Shown here in pieces: positions 33,806 to 42,950 of a DNA stretch of 64,000 nucleotides. This DNA comes from Litorimonas sp039975855. Its GTDB lineage: Bacteria; Pseudomonadota; Alphaproteobacteria; Caulobacterales; Maricaulaceae. Made by a program: the position numbers and the translations under genes. Under the pieces are notes generated by a model that saw nothing but the letters and a program-made list of their open reading frames with translations, was not told where the DNA came from and searched no databases. The stretch lies in the NCBI GenBank assembly GCA_039975855.1, contig JBDWGH010000006.1, positions 1-64,000 of the forward strand. The letters run 5' to 3'. Within the stretch, counting starts at the first letter, position 1. Each line of letters opens with the position of its first letter.

Positions 33806-34429
33806 ACGCTCTGGCTGGGTGATAATGATTGCGCCAGGTTCTCGCGCCAGAACGCCCTTTTTTTGAAGATCACTAACAGTGCGCGACACAGTTTCCCGTG
33901 TTGAATTGACCCGTTCTGCAAGTTCAACAAAGACAGGGTTAGGACGAATTATTCGCGTGTCCGGAGCATTGCCGATGACGCGAGAGAGGCGCGCAAGTTC
34001 CGCGCAAATCCGGCCTTTTGCTGAAAGTGTGAATGCTTCGATGAGACGATGAGTCATTTCATCTAAGCGGGAGGCGAGGTCTTTCGCAATTTCAAGGCTC
34101 AGGCTGCCTTGCTCTGAAAGTAGCTGTTTCATGGTTTCAGTTGTCACGAAAAGAACTTTCACCTCTGTCTCAGCTATGATCTCAAAAGGGGGAGGGTTTT
34201 CTGAAAGCAAATCCGTATGACCAAAAAAGTCACCAGCTCGAAAATACCCAACCCAAGTGGCTTCGCCATTTTCAGAAAATGATATGGCCTTTGCCCGCCC
34301 AGACAATACGTATCCAATTTTTTGGCCGGCTTCGCCCTGAAAGGCGATTACAGACGAAACCGCATAAGCCCGCGTAGATGTGCGGTCTTGTACGGCAGTA
34401 TACCAAGGTTGTGTGTCAGACGGGCTCAA
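33785..34429 (-). CDS. Crp/Fnr-family transcriptional regulator
   Basis: This 214-residue protein has an N-terminal cyclic-nucleotide-binding-like barrel (about 20-130; SVIAFQGEAGQKIGYVLSGR, FFGHTDLLSENPPPFEII), a long dimer helix (about 130-150) and a winged-helix domain with a recognition helix in VNSTRETVSRTVSDLQKKGV. The phosphate-binding motif lacks the usual arginine-serine pair of cAMP receptors, and there are no Fnr-type cysteines near the N-terminus, so the ligand is unknown. The 3' end overlaps the convergent TPR gene by 21 bases. It lies on the same strand as ugd, 83 bases downstream. Confidence 0.85.
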   Translation of the reverse strand: MSPSDTQPWYTAVQDRTSTRAYAVSSVIAFQGEAGQKIGYVLSGRAKAISFSENGEATWVGYFRAGDFFGHTDLLSENPPPFEIIAETEVKVLFVTTETMKQLLSEQGSLSLEIAKDLASRLDEMTHRLIEAFTLSAKGRICAELARLSRVIGNAPDTRIIRPNPVFVELAERVNSTRETVSRTVSDLQKKGVLAREPGAIIITQPERLRQGIR

Positions 34430-34512
34430 GTGCGGCTCATAACAAAATTCTACCTATAAACAAAATCGCATAATCTATCTTATGAGAAATATTCTGAAAC
34501 AGTTATGGGAGG

Positions 34513-35676
34513 CTAATCAAGTCCAGAAAGATCACGGCTAAACACCTTGTCGAGGCAGTCTTGCAAGTCTTCTGTGACCCGATTTGCGATTATAACATCA
34601 GATGTGTCTTTGAAGCTCTGAAGGTCTCTTATCAGTTTTGACCCGTAATAGCTGTCCTCTTCCATCTTTGGCTCAAAGATTTGTACGGTGATGCCTTTGG
34701 CTTTGATCCGTTTCATGACGCCTTGAATGCTGGACGCTCTAAAGTTATCTGATCCCGCCTTCATCACCAGACGGTAAATCCCAACGACCTTCGGTTTCAA
34801 CGCTAAGACTGAATCCGCGATGAAATCCTTTCGCATCGTATTACTGTCGATGATTGCGCTGATCAAAATCTGCGGAACATCCGTGTAATTCGCTAGCAGT
34901 TGCTTGGTATCTTTTGGTAAGCAGTACCCACCATATCCAAATGAAGGATTGTTGTAATGTGTCCCGATACGAGGATCTAAGCACACACCACTAATGATCT
35001 CTTGCGAATTTAATTCGCGTTGTAACGCAAATCCATCGAGTTCGTTAAAATAAGCAACGCGCATTGCCAAAAACGTATTCGCGAAGAGCTTTATCGCTTC
35101 CGCTTCGCTAGCGCCGGTAAAGAGCACAGGAATGTCCTCAATATCGGCGGCCTCGACCATTAAGTTAGCAAAAATACGCGCTTCTTCGGAATGAGCCCCG
35201 ACAACAATTCTTGATGGATTTAAGTTATCTAGAACAGCCTTCCCTTCTCTCAAAAACTCGGGCGAAAAGAAGATATTGCCTTCATAATCTTTACGAATTT
35301 CATCAACAAAGCCCACTGGGATCGTGGATTTTATGACGATTGTGGCTTGTGGTGCATATTTTTGAACAAGACCGATGACAGATCTAACGCTAGATGTGTC
35401 AAATTGATTGGTGTCGGGATCATAGCTCGTTGGTGTTGCAATGAGGACAAATTTTGCGTCTGACATGGCGTCTTTCGCGTCAAGAGTAGCGCGAAGGTTC
35501 AATTCGCGAGTCGCGAATAATAAATCAGCCTGATCGTCTTCGACCGTCGCTTTGCCATTATTGATTGAGTTCACCCGGCCTTCATCCAAGTCCAAGGCGA
35601 CTATCTCATGGTTCTGAGCGAGGATAAGTGCGTTTGAGAGGCCGACATAACCTAAGCCTGCGATTGCAATTTTCAT
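34513..35676 (-). CDS. ugd: UDP-glucose 6-dehydrogenase family enzyme
   Basis: This 387-residue dehydrogenase oxidises a UDP-hexose to the uronate, most likely UDP-glucose to UDP-glucuronate. It begins MKIAIAGLGYVGLSNALIL (NAD-binding); the frame extends upstream to 35754 but the ATG at 35676 fits the family exactly. Other motifs are IKSTIPVGFV, FFSPEFLREGKA, and the active-site cysteine in YGGYCLPKDTKQL. Length and sequence match the short class I Ugd of enteric bacteria. It heads the leftward side of the polysaccharide locus, divergent from the phosphomutase gene. Confidence 0.92.
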   Translation of the reverse strand: MKIAIAGLGYVGLSNALILAQNHEIVALDLDEGRVNSINNGKATVEDDQADLLFATRELNLRATLDAKDAMSDAKFVLIATPTSYDPDTNQFDTSSVRSVIGLVQKYAPQATIVIKSTIPVGFVDEIRKDYEGNIFFSPEFLREGKAVLDNLNPSRIVVGAHSEEARIFANLMVEAADIEDIPVLFTGASEAEAIKLFANTFLAMRVAYFNELDGFALQRELNSQEIISGVCLDPRIGTHYNNPSFGYGGYCLPKDTKQLLANYTDVPQILISAIIDSNTMRKDFIADSVLALKPKVVGIYRLVMKAGSDNFRASSIQGVMKRIKAKGITVQIFEPKMEEDSYYGSKLIRDLQSFKDTSDVIIANRVTEDLQDCLDKVFSRDLSGLD

Positions 35677-35839
35677 TTTCAGAAGTCCGAGATAATTTTG
35701 CTGATGATGCGCGCTCGAAATGAGTCTAGGAAAGACTCGTTCAGGTGTCCACATGTTTACCTGTCTCGATTATGTCAATCATAATTGTGCTTTATCTCGT
35801 TCTCCTAAAGTTGGCTCACAACGCAAAGCTCTGACAATC

Positions 35840-35855
35840 ATCTCTCCGGAGAGAT
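35840..35855. promoter_or_regulatory. Perfect 16-bp palindrome between ugd and the phosphomutase gene
   Basis: ATCTCTCCGGAGAGAT is a perfect palindrome in the 280-base gap between divergent polysaccharide genes. Its position, about 100 bases before the phosphomutase start, suits an operator for a dimeric regulator. A transcribed copy could also form a hairpin. Confidence 0.55.
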
Positions 35856-35957
35856 AGTCTGCGATTGTTCAGAATAACTAAATCTAAGGGTTTTCCCGTT
35901 ATGCGTGTGCCAGACTACCCACATGCCTTTAATTTTCAGATTGAGATCGAAAAACTT

Positions 35958-37478
35958 ATGTCACGCAAGCCTCAGTGGAATATAAAAGCCAACACCTTGG
36001 AGTTTGAAACCTTTCCTTTAGTCAAACCTACCGGATTTCGAGAATATGATGCGCGCTGGTGGTTTGGCTTGCCCAGCGAACAAAAGCCCTCGGACCTCAA
36101 CCTATATGGCGTTCAAGCCCTTGGTGAGGGTCTCGGGACGCTTATGCATGAATATGGTGTCGCACCGAATATTGCGGTCGGGCATGATTTTCGGCACTAT
36201 TCACTTGGTATCAAAATGGCTCTTACAGTTGGCCTGATGAATGCAGGCATAGCAGTTCATGATATCGGTTTGGCAGTGTCGCCAATGGCCTATTTTGCCC
36301 AGTTTCATTTGGATTGCGCCGGTGTTGCCATGGTCACAGCTAGTCACAACTCTAATGGTTGGACAGGGGTAAAAATGGGTATTCAAGCCCCCCTCACCTT
36401 CGGGCCAGAAGAAATGGCGCGGTTAAAAGAAATCGTACTAAACGATGAAAGCGTTGCTCGCGAAGGTGGCTCTTATCGATTTGTCGACGGTGTGCGGGAG
36501 GCCTATATTGAAGATCTAACAAAAGGTGTGAAACTCTCTCGTCCGATCCGTGTTATTGCGGCGTGCGGAAATGGTACCGCTGGTGCCTTTGTGGAAGAGG
36601 CCCTAGAACGTATTGGCGCAGATGTCGTTCCGCTTGATTGCGAGCTCGATTGGAGCTTTCCAAACTACAACCCAAATCCAGAAGATATGAAAATGCTCCA
36701 TGCCATGCGGGATGCATGCCTCGAACATAGAGCCGAAGTAGCCCTAGGATTCGATGGCGATGGAGATCGATGCGGCGTTGTTGATAATACAGGCGAGGAA
36801 ATATTCGCTGACAAGGTTGGAGTCATGCTGGCGCGTGACATTTCTGCTATTCACGAAAAGGCGCAATTTGTTGTCGATGTAAAATCCACCGGTCTCTACC
36901 ACACGGACCCTGTCCTAAAGGCTAATGGTGCCAAAACTGACTATTACAAAACGGGTCATAGCTACATTAAGCGCCGAGTTCATGATTTGGACGCATTGGT
37001 AGGATTTGAGAAATCCGGTCATTACTTTTTTAATGCTCCATTGGGACGAGGTTATGATGACGGCTTAGTATCCGCTATAGCGATCTTACAAATGTTGGAT
37101 CGAAATCCGGGAAAAACATTGGCTGATTTACGTGAGGCCCTTCCGAAAACCTGGGGATCGCCAACTATGAGCCCTTATTGCTCTGATGAAGAGAAATACG
37201 GGGTTGTGGAACAGATCATCGCAAAGGTCGAAGCAGATGCCGCGGACGGAAAAACTATTCTGGGTCAGAAAATTGTCGATGTGAACACTGTCAACGGGGT
37301 TCGCTGGACATTGGAAGATGGAACTTGGGGCCTAATTCGGGCCAGTTCTAACACGCCAAACTTGGTCGTCGTGGTAGAGAGCCCCGCAAGTGAAGCTAAC
37401 ATGATCGGAATGTTCCGTGATATTGAAAGCCGTCTTGCAATACATTCTGAAATTGGTGAATTTGACCAAAAAATCTAA
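35958..37478 (+). CDS. Phosphomannomutase/phosphoglucomutase
   Basis: This 506-residue enzyme of the alpha-D-phosphohexomutase family interconverts hexose 6- and 1-phosphates. Motifs in order: PLVKPTGFREYDARWW, the phosphoserine loop TASHNSNGWTGVKMG, the magnesium loop GFDGDGDRCG and the sugar-binding loop GFEKSGHYFF. It feeds GalU (glucose 1-phosphate) and the GDP-mannose route (mannose 1-phosphate). The start is uncertain: an ATG at 35901 or a TTG at 35865 would add 19 or 31 residues, but the family normally begins close to the residues encoded from 35958. It leads the operon with galU and the AGE epimerase gene. Confidence 0.9.
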   Translation: MSRKPQWNIKANTLEFETFPLVKPTGFREYDARWWFGLPSEQKPSDLNLYGVQALGEGLGTLMHEYGVAPNIAVGHDFRHYSLGIKMALTVGLMNAGIAVHDIGLAVSPMAYFAQFHLDCAGVAMVTASHNSNGWTGVKMGIQAPLTFGPEEMARLKEIVLNDESVAREGGSYRFVDGVREAYIEDLTKGVKLSRPIRVIAACGNGTAGAFVEEALERIGADVVPLDCELDWSFPNYNPNPEDMKMLHAMRDACLEHRAEVALGFDGDGDRCGVVDNTGEEIFADKVGVMLARDISAIHEKAQFVVDVKSTGLYHTDPVLKANGAKTDYYKTGHSYIKRRVHDLDALVGFEKSGHYFFNAPLGRGYDDGLVSAIAILQMLDRNPGKTLADLREALPKTWGSPTMSPYCSDEEKYGVVEQIIAKVEADAADGKTILGQKIVDVNTVNGVRWTLEDGTWGLIRASSNTPNLVVVVESPASEANMIGMFRDIESRLAIHSEIGEFDQKI

Positions 37479-37523
37479 CACGTCGCCCTCTTCGCGGACA
37501 AAACCAGAAACTGAGTATCTCAA

Positions 37524-38414
37524 ATGAAGCCTGTTACTAAAGCTGTTCTACCTGTTGCTGGTTTCGGCACTCGGGTCCTTCCCGCGACGAAAACTGTGCC
37601 GAAGGAAATGTTGACCGTCGTTGACCGCCCTGCCCTGCAATATGTGGTAGACGAAGCGATTGAAGCTGGGATTGAGCATTTTGTCTTTATTACCGCGCGC
37701 GGTAAAAATGCGATCGAAGACTATTTCGACAGTGCCTATGAGCTGGAAGACGCACTTCAAAAAAAGGGCAAAAATGAGATATTACAAGGTCTGAAGTCAT
37801 CTCAACCTCGTGAAGGGACGATGAGTTTTGTCCGGCAGCAGCATCCTAAGGGCTTGGGCCATGCAGTATGGTGCGCGCGTGACATTATTGGTGACGAACC
37901 TTTTGCGGTCCTATTGCCGGATGTTTTGATTCAATCAAAAAAATCGTGCCTCGCGCAAATGATGGAGGCCTATAACGAAGTTGGCGGGAATATCATCGCC
38001 GTTGATCCCGTCCCGGAAGAGCGTGTTTCGAGTTACGGCGTAATTAAACCCAAACCCGGGATAGATTATAAAACGCAAAAGCTGATTGCGATGGATGGTA
38101 TGGTGGAAAAACCGTCTGCCGCAGAGGCGCCGTCAAACTTAAAAATTACAGGTAGGTATATCCTGCAACCGGAATTGATGGGACTACTTAAAGACCAAGC
38201 GGCCGGCGCTGGCGGAGAGATTCAGCTAACAGATGCAATGGCTCGCTTAGCGTTGGAGCAGGATTTTCACGCTTTTGCCTATGAAGGGCAAGATTACGAT
38301 TGCGGATCGAAGCTCGGCTATTTTGAAGCAGTCATGGCATATGCGCGCACCCACCCAGAAATTGGTAAAGGTGTACAGCAGCTGATTGACACTTCAGCTT
38401 CTTCAAATCGATAA
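37524..38414 (+). CDS. galU: UTP-glucose-1-phosphate uridylyltransferase
   Basis: GalU makes UDP-glucose, the precursor used by GalE and Ugd in this window. The 296-residue protein shows the nucleotide-binding start AVLPVAGFGTRVLPATKTVP, KEMLTVVDRPALQYVVDEAI, the QQHPKGLGHAVWCA segment, VLLPDVLI, and YDCGSKLGYFEAVMAY near the end. It is 45 bases after the phosphomutase gene and 12 before the AGE epimerase gene. Confidence 0.95.
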   Translation: MKPVTKAVLPVAGFGTRVLPATKTVPKEMLTVVDRPALQYVVDEAIEAGIEHFVFITARGKNAIEDYFDSAYELEDALQKKGKNEILQGLKSSQPREGTMSFVRQQHPKGLGHAVWCARDIIGDEPFAVLLPDVLIQSKKSCLAQMMEAYNEVGGNIIAVDPVPEERVSSYGVIKPKPGIDYKTQKLIAMDGMVEKPSAAEAPSNLKITGRYILQPELMGLLKDQAAGAGGEIQLTDAMARLALEQDFHAFAYEGQDYDCGSKLGYFEAVMAYARTHPEIGKGVQQLIDTSASSNR

Positions 38415-38426
38415 TCGCTCATCATT

Positions 38427-39557
38427 ATGAAACCCGCTCGACAATCCTCAGATGCATTGATGGTTAGCGCAGCGAGATTGAAACGTTGGTGCATCGAGAA
38501 AGCGCTCCCTCAATGGAAAGCCCGCGCACATTTGAAAGACGGCAGCTGGGTTGAACATCTGAAACTCGATGGAACTGCGGACCTGGAAGCCGAACGTCGT
38601 TGGCGTGTCCTAGCCCGGCAGGTTTACGTCTACGCAAAGGCGACATCATTGAATTGGTATGACGGACGCGCAACCGCCGAGGCTACTTATCACCGTATGA
38701 AGACCACGGGTTTCGTGCATCGCGTGAATGCCGCTGGCGATGTGACGAATAGTATGCGGGATCTGTATGACCATGCTTTCTACCTTCTAGCGGCGAGTAG
38801 TTTGTTTGATTTAACGCAAGAGCAAGCGTATCTCGAGGACGCTAACGCCACGTTGAATTGGATCGAAACCGAGCTTCGTCATCCAAAAGGTGGGTGGAAA
38901 GAATCCAATCACGCAAAATTAGCGGATGGCAGACGTCAAAACCCTCATATGCATCTGTTTGAGGCGAGTTTATTTTTACATAATATTACCTCCGATCCGA
39001 ACCACCTCCGATTTGCTGAGGAAGTCATCCAGCTCTTTGATAAGTGCATATTTGATAAAGGAATGATCAGCGAATTTTTCGAGTCTGATTGGACGTTAGC
39101 TAAGGCCCCCCTTGGCCAGACTACCGAACCCGGTCATGGGATGGAGTGGATATGGCTTTTGGGGCAATATGAAAAAGCGACAGGAACTTCCCGTCTGACT
39201 CAGCAAAAGACACTATATAATCGCGCACTGTCTGAACGCGGTTGGTTCCTCAATGATGAAGAAACCAAATATGGAGAGGTTCGCCGCGAAACGAAACGCT
39301 TGTGGGTTCAGACTGAGGTCATCAAGGCTCATCTCGCAATGTCCGAGCAAAACGTTCCAGGTGCGCGCGGCATGGCCTCGGCAACAATAGAAGCGCTGTT
39401 CCCGACCTACCTCACGCCTGACGGACTTTGGAATGATCAGATCAATGCCTGTGGTGCCAATATTGCGAAAACTATCCCGGTCAGTACATTCTATCACATT
39501 ATATGTATGGCCACAGAAGCTGAAAGAGTTGCACTCTTAAGCGAAACGGACGAGTAA
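38427..39557 (+). CDS. AGE-family epimerase/isomerase
   Basis: The protein has 376 residues of the N-acylglucosamine 2-epimerase / mannose isomerase family, an alpha/alpha barrel. Visible motifs are RRWRVLARQVYVYA, DLYDHAFYLLA, the histidine-containing RRQNPHMHLFEA and EPGHGMEWIWLLG, whose histidines are catalytic in the family. In a locus with GDP-sugar genes a mannose-6-phosphate isomerase or mannose-to-fructose isomerase role is plausible. N-acylglucosamine epimerase activity is the alternative. It lies directly before gmd and fcl, consistent with a route from fructose 6-phosphate to GDP-fucose, although no GDP-mannose pyrophosphorylase gene is present here. Confidence 0.85.
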   Translation: MKPARQSSDALMVSAARLKRWCIEKALPQWKARAHLKDGSWVEHLKLDGTADLEAERRWRVLARQVYVYAKATSLNWYDGRATAEATYHRMKTTGFVHRVNAAGDVTNSMRDLYDHAFYLLAASSLFDLTQEQAYLEDANATLNWIETELRHPKGGWKESNHAKLADGRRQNPHMHLFEASLFLHNITSDPNHLRFAEEVIQLFDKCIFDKGMISEFFESDWTLAKAPLGQTTEPGHGMEWIWLLGQYEKATGTSRLTQQKTLYNRALSERGWFLNDEETKYGEVRRETKRLWVQTEVIKAHLAMSEQNVPGARGMASATIEALFPTYLTPDGLWNDQINACGANIAKTIPVSTFYHIICMATEAERVALLSETDE

Positions 39558-39608
39558 ACTGAGGATCCGCTAAAACGCTAAACGACAATACTGTGATACC
39601 AGAGCTCT

Positions 39609-40667
39609 ATGAAAACTGCATTGATCACAGGTATTACGGGACAAGACGGCGCATATCTCGCAGAATTACTATTAGAGAAAAACTATATCGTTCATGGGAT
39701 CAAAAGACGATCTTCCTCGTTTAACACGGACCGAATTGATCATCTTTATCAAGACCCTCATGAGGAAAACCCGCTATTCTTCCTTCATTATGGCGATCTT
39801 ACGGATTCGATGAATCTAATCCGAATTATCAAAGAAATCCAACCTGACGAGATTTATAATTTAGGTGCGCAAAGTCATGTCGCCGTAAGTTTCGAAACAC
39901 CCGCTTACACGGCTGATACAAATGGTCTGGGGACGCTGCGTCTCTTGGAGGCGATTAGAATTTTAGGGTTGGAAAAGAAAACCCGATTTTATCAAGCCTC
40001 TACCTCGGAATTGTTCGGAAAGACCCAACATGTGCCGCAGTCGGAAACGACACCATTCTACCCGCGAAGTCCTTATGCCGTAGCCAAACTCTTTGGGTTC
40101 TGGACCACGGTCAATTACCGCGAAGCGTACGGCATTCATGCAAGTAACGGCATCTTATTCAATCACGAAAGTCCACTGCGTGGAGAAACGTTTATAACGC
40201 GGAAGATCACACGCGCGGCGACAGCAATATATATGGGGCAACTCGATCGTCTTTATCTCGGAAATCTGGACGCTCGTCGAGATTGGGGTCACGCGCGAGA
40301 ATACTGCCGTGGTATGTGGATGATGCTCCAGCAAGTTGAGCCCGATGACTATGTTTTGGCGACGGGCGTTACCACCTCAGTTCGGCAATTCGCGGAATGG
40401 GCTTTTGAAGAAGTTGGCGTTGCAATTGAATGGCGCGGAGTGGGATTAGATGAAAAAGGATTTGAAGCTGGGACAGATACTTGCCGAATTGAAATTGACC
40501 ATAAATATTTCAGACCAAATGAGGTTGATCTACTCATGGGGGATGCCTCCAAGGCCCGCGATAAAATGGGGTGGGTACATGAAACCTCCGTTAGAGAACT
40601 CGTTACTGAAATGATAGCGTCTGACCTCAAGGCCCTAAAACTGTCCTCCCCCCAAATCGCGAAATGA
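39609..40667 (+). CDS. gmd: GDP-mannose 4,6-dehydratase
   Basis: Gmd converts GDP-mannose to GDP-4-keto-6-deoxymannose. The 352-residue protein has GITGQDGAYLAELLLEK (NADP-binding), the hallmark HGIKRRSSSFNTDRIDHL, the catalytic serine-threonine-glutamate region YQASTSELFGKTQ, the YAVAKLF tetrad, and NHESPLRGETFITRKITRAA. All features and the length are normal. Its stop overlaps the fcl start (ATGA), so both products are made together. Confidence 0.96.
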   Translation: MKTALITGITGQDGAYLAELLLEKNYIVHGIKRRSSSFNTDRIDHLYQDPHEENPLFFLHYGDLTDSMNLIRIIKEIQPDEIYNLGAQSHVAVSFETPAYTADTNGLGTLRLLEAIRILGLEKKTRFYQASTSELFGKTQHVPQSETTPFYPRSPYAVAKLFGFWTTVNYREAYGIHASNGILFNHESPLRGETFITRKITRAATAIYMGQLDRLYLGNLDARRDWGHAREYCRGMWMMLQQVEPDDYVLATGVTTSVRQFAEWAFEEVGVAIEWRGVGLDEKGFEAGTDTCRIEIDHKYFRPNEVDLLMGDASKARDKMGWVHETSVRELVTEMIASDLKALKLSSPQIAK

Positions 40668-41611
40668 GTCAATTTCATTGGGACATAACTAACAAAAAAG
40701 TCTTGGTGCTGGGTGGTAATGGCCTTGTTGGAGCCGCGTTGACGCGTAGACTGAAAGCCGAGCATTGTGAGGTTTTCTCTGCGACCCGTCGGGACGCGGA
40801 CCTGCTCGATCCAACGGCAGTTATGTCGCTTTTGGCCAGCGTCAAACCCGACGCCGTAATTTTAGCTGCGGCTAAAGTTGGGGGAATTCTGGCGAACCGA
40901 GATAACCCTGTAGAGTTTTTGGAAACTAACCTTCTGATACAGCTCAATTCTATTCGCGCCGCCAATGCCGTTGACGTCGGCCGATTCGTCTTTTTGGGGT
41001 CTTCTTGCATCTACCCGAAATATGCTGAGCAGCCAATTTCGGAAGCAAGCTTGATGACCGGTCCTCTAGAACCAACGAATGAGGCCTATGCGATTGCGAA
41101 AATCGTTGGCATTCGCTTGATTGATTCCTATCGGGCTGAATATGGCCGTCAGTGGATATCTGTCATGCCGACCAATTTGTACGGACCGAATGACAATTTT
41201 GATCTGGAAACGAGCCATGTATTACCCGCTCTTTTACGTCGCTTTCATGAGGCCAAAATGGCCGATGCGGCGTCGGTCATGATCTGGGGCACGGGACATG
41301 CTCGACGAGAATTCATGCATGTTGATGACTGTGCTGACGCAATTCTCTTCTTACTTCGGCACTATAACGACGCCGGCCCCGTAAATATTGGCGCAGGTAA
41401 AGATATAACGATCAATGAGCTCGCGCAGAAAGTGAAAGCCATCACTGGATTTGAAGGTGAGATTGTCCATGACTTTACAAAACCGGATGGAACGCCAGCG
41501 AAACTCATTGATAACACGCGCTTAAGTCAGGCGGGCTGGCATCCTAAAATCAACTTGGACGACGGTCTTAATAGTACCTATCGCTGGTATGTTAAATCGG
41601 TTGAGGCCTAG
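40664..41611 (+). CDS. fcl: GDP-L-fucose synthase
   Basis: This 315-residue bifunctional epimerase-reductase completes GDP-L-fucose synthesis. The nucleotide-binding segment VLVLGGNGLVGAALTRRL is followed by ILAAAKVGGILANRD, the FLGSSCIYPKYAEQPI catalytic loop, YAIAKIVG, and PTNLYGPNDNFDLETSHVLP, all typical of Fcl. It overlaps gmd by four bases. A 274-base gap follows before rfbB, in which a new promoter is likely; I saw no clear terminator there. Confidence 0.95.
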   Translation: MSQFHWDITNKKVLVLGGNGLVGAALTRRLKAEHCEVFSATRRDADLLDPTAVMSLLASVKPDAVILAAAKVGGILANRDNPVEFLETNLLIQLNSIRAANAVDVGRFVFLGSSCIYPKYAEQPISEASLMTGPLEPTNEAYAIAKIVGIRLIDSYRAEYGRQWISVMPTNLYGPNDNFDLETSHVLPALLRRFHEAKMADAASVMIWGTGHARREFMHVDDCADAILFLLRHYNDAGPVNIGAGKDITINELAQKVKAITGFEGEIVHDFTKPDGTPAKLIDNTRLSQAGWHPKINLDDGLNSTYRWYVKSVEA

Positions 41612-41885
41612 CCTCCCCTTTTGGATGAATATCGAATCCAGCAACCGCAAAACCAATATCTGCAAGCCTGACACCTAACTGGGAACCTATTCAGCTTAAA
41701 TACAGGTTTCACATCCGAAAAGGGAGAGGCTAGATTGTTCGTATTTTGTGCAACTTGCCCAATTTATGATACCCAGATGCCACGTCAAAAAGTTCGATTT
41801 TATGCTGCCGGAGTTTCGGCAAATAGACTTGAGTTTCTAGTTTCTTTGACCTACGGCCCCGTAAAATATTGAAAGGCGCGCAGAA

Positions 41886-42938
41886 ATGAAACTTATTGTC
41901 ACCGGTGGAGCAGGATTTATTGGATCCGCGGTTATCCGACAGGCCGTCCGTGAGGGTATAGAAGTTGTCAATGTTGACTGCTTAACTTACGCAGCAAACC
42001 TTGAAAACGTCGCTAGTGTTCAAGATTCTCCGAATTATAGCTTTGAAAATATTGATATTTGTGACGCCGATGCGGTGAAGACACTTATCAACAAACACGC
42101 GCCGGACGCCATTATGCATCTGGCCGCTGAGTCTCATGTTGACCGCTCTATCGATGGCCCGGGCGCTTTTATTCAGACGAATGTTGTTGGTACCTTCAAC
42201 CTGCTGCATGAAAGTCGTCTCTATTGGGATGGACTTGAAGGTGATGCCAAAAAAGATTTCCGATTCCATCATGTCTCGACGGATGAGGTTTATGGAGATC
42301 TGGAAGTTGAAGACCCGGCATTTACCGAAGAGCACGCTTATGACCCAAGTTCGCCCTATTCAGCTTCGAAAGCAGCATCTGATCACCTTGTTCGCGCCTG
42401 GGCACGGACTTATGGTCTGCCGACACTCGTGACGAATTGTTCTAACAATTACGGACCTTACCAATTCCCCGAAAAACTCATTCCGGTTGTCATCCTCAAG
42501 GCCATTCACGGCGAACCTATTCCAGTTTATGGAAAGGGCGATAATATCCGTGACTGGCTTTATGTAGACGACCATGCAGACGGTCTACTGACGGTATTGA
42601 AAACTGGAAAAATCGGCGAAACTTATAATATCGGCGGCAATAATGAGCGAACCAATCTCGAATTGGTTGAGACGATCTGCCGTTTAGTCGATGCAAAAGA
42701 CCTTGGCAGTGTTGAAGACTCTAAATCGCTCATTACTTTTGTGACGGATCGTCCTGGGCATGACCGCCGTTATGCGATCAACGCCGAAAAAATTAAGTCC
42801 GAATTGAACTGGGAGCCTACCGTGAAATGGGACGAAGGTTTCGAAAAAACCATTGATTGGTACTTGGAAAACCAAGACTGGTGGCGTCCATTGCTTGCGG
42901 AAGGTAAATTCGGTCAACGTCTGGGTAAGAAAGCCTAA
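41886..42938 (+). CDS. rfbB: dTDP-glucose 4,6-dehydratase
   Basis: RfbB catalyses the second step of dTDP-L-rhamnose synthesis. The 350-residue SDR protein shows MKLIVTGGAGFIGSAVIRQ, AAESHVDRSIDGPGAFIQTN, STDEVYGDL with the active-site Asp-Glu, YSASKAASDHLVRAW, and NNYGPYQFPEKLIP. It is followed by rfbD (12 bases) and rfbA (17 bases). Confidence 0.96.
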   Translation: MKLIVTGGAGFIGSAVIRQAVREGIEVVNVDCLTYAANLENVASVQDSPNYSFENIDICDADAVKTLINKHAPDAIMHLAAESHVDRSIDGPGAFIQTNVVGTFNLLHESRLYWDGLEGDAKKDFRFHHVSTDEVYGDLEVEDPAFTEEHAYDPSSPYSASKAASDHLVRAWARTYGLPTLVTNCSNNYGPYQFPEKLIPVVILKAIHGEPIPVYGKGDNIRDWLYVDDHADGLLTVLKTGKIGETYNIGGNNERTNLELVETICRLVDAKDLGSVEDSKSLITFVTDRPGHDRRYAINAEKIKSELNWEPTVKWDEGFEKTIDWYLENQDWWRPLLAEGKFGQRLGKKA

Positions 42939-42950
42939 AGGCGACTTCTT

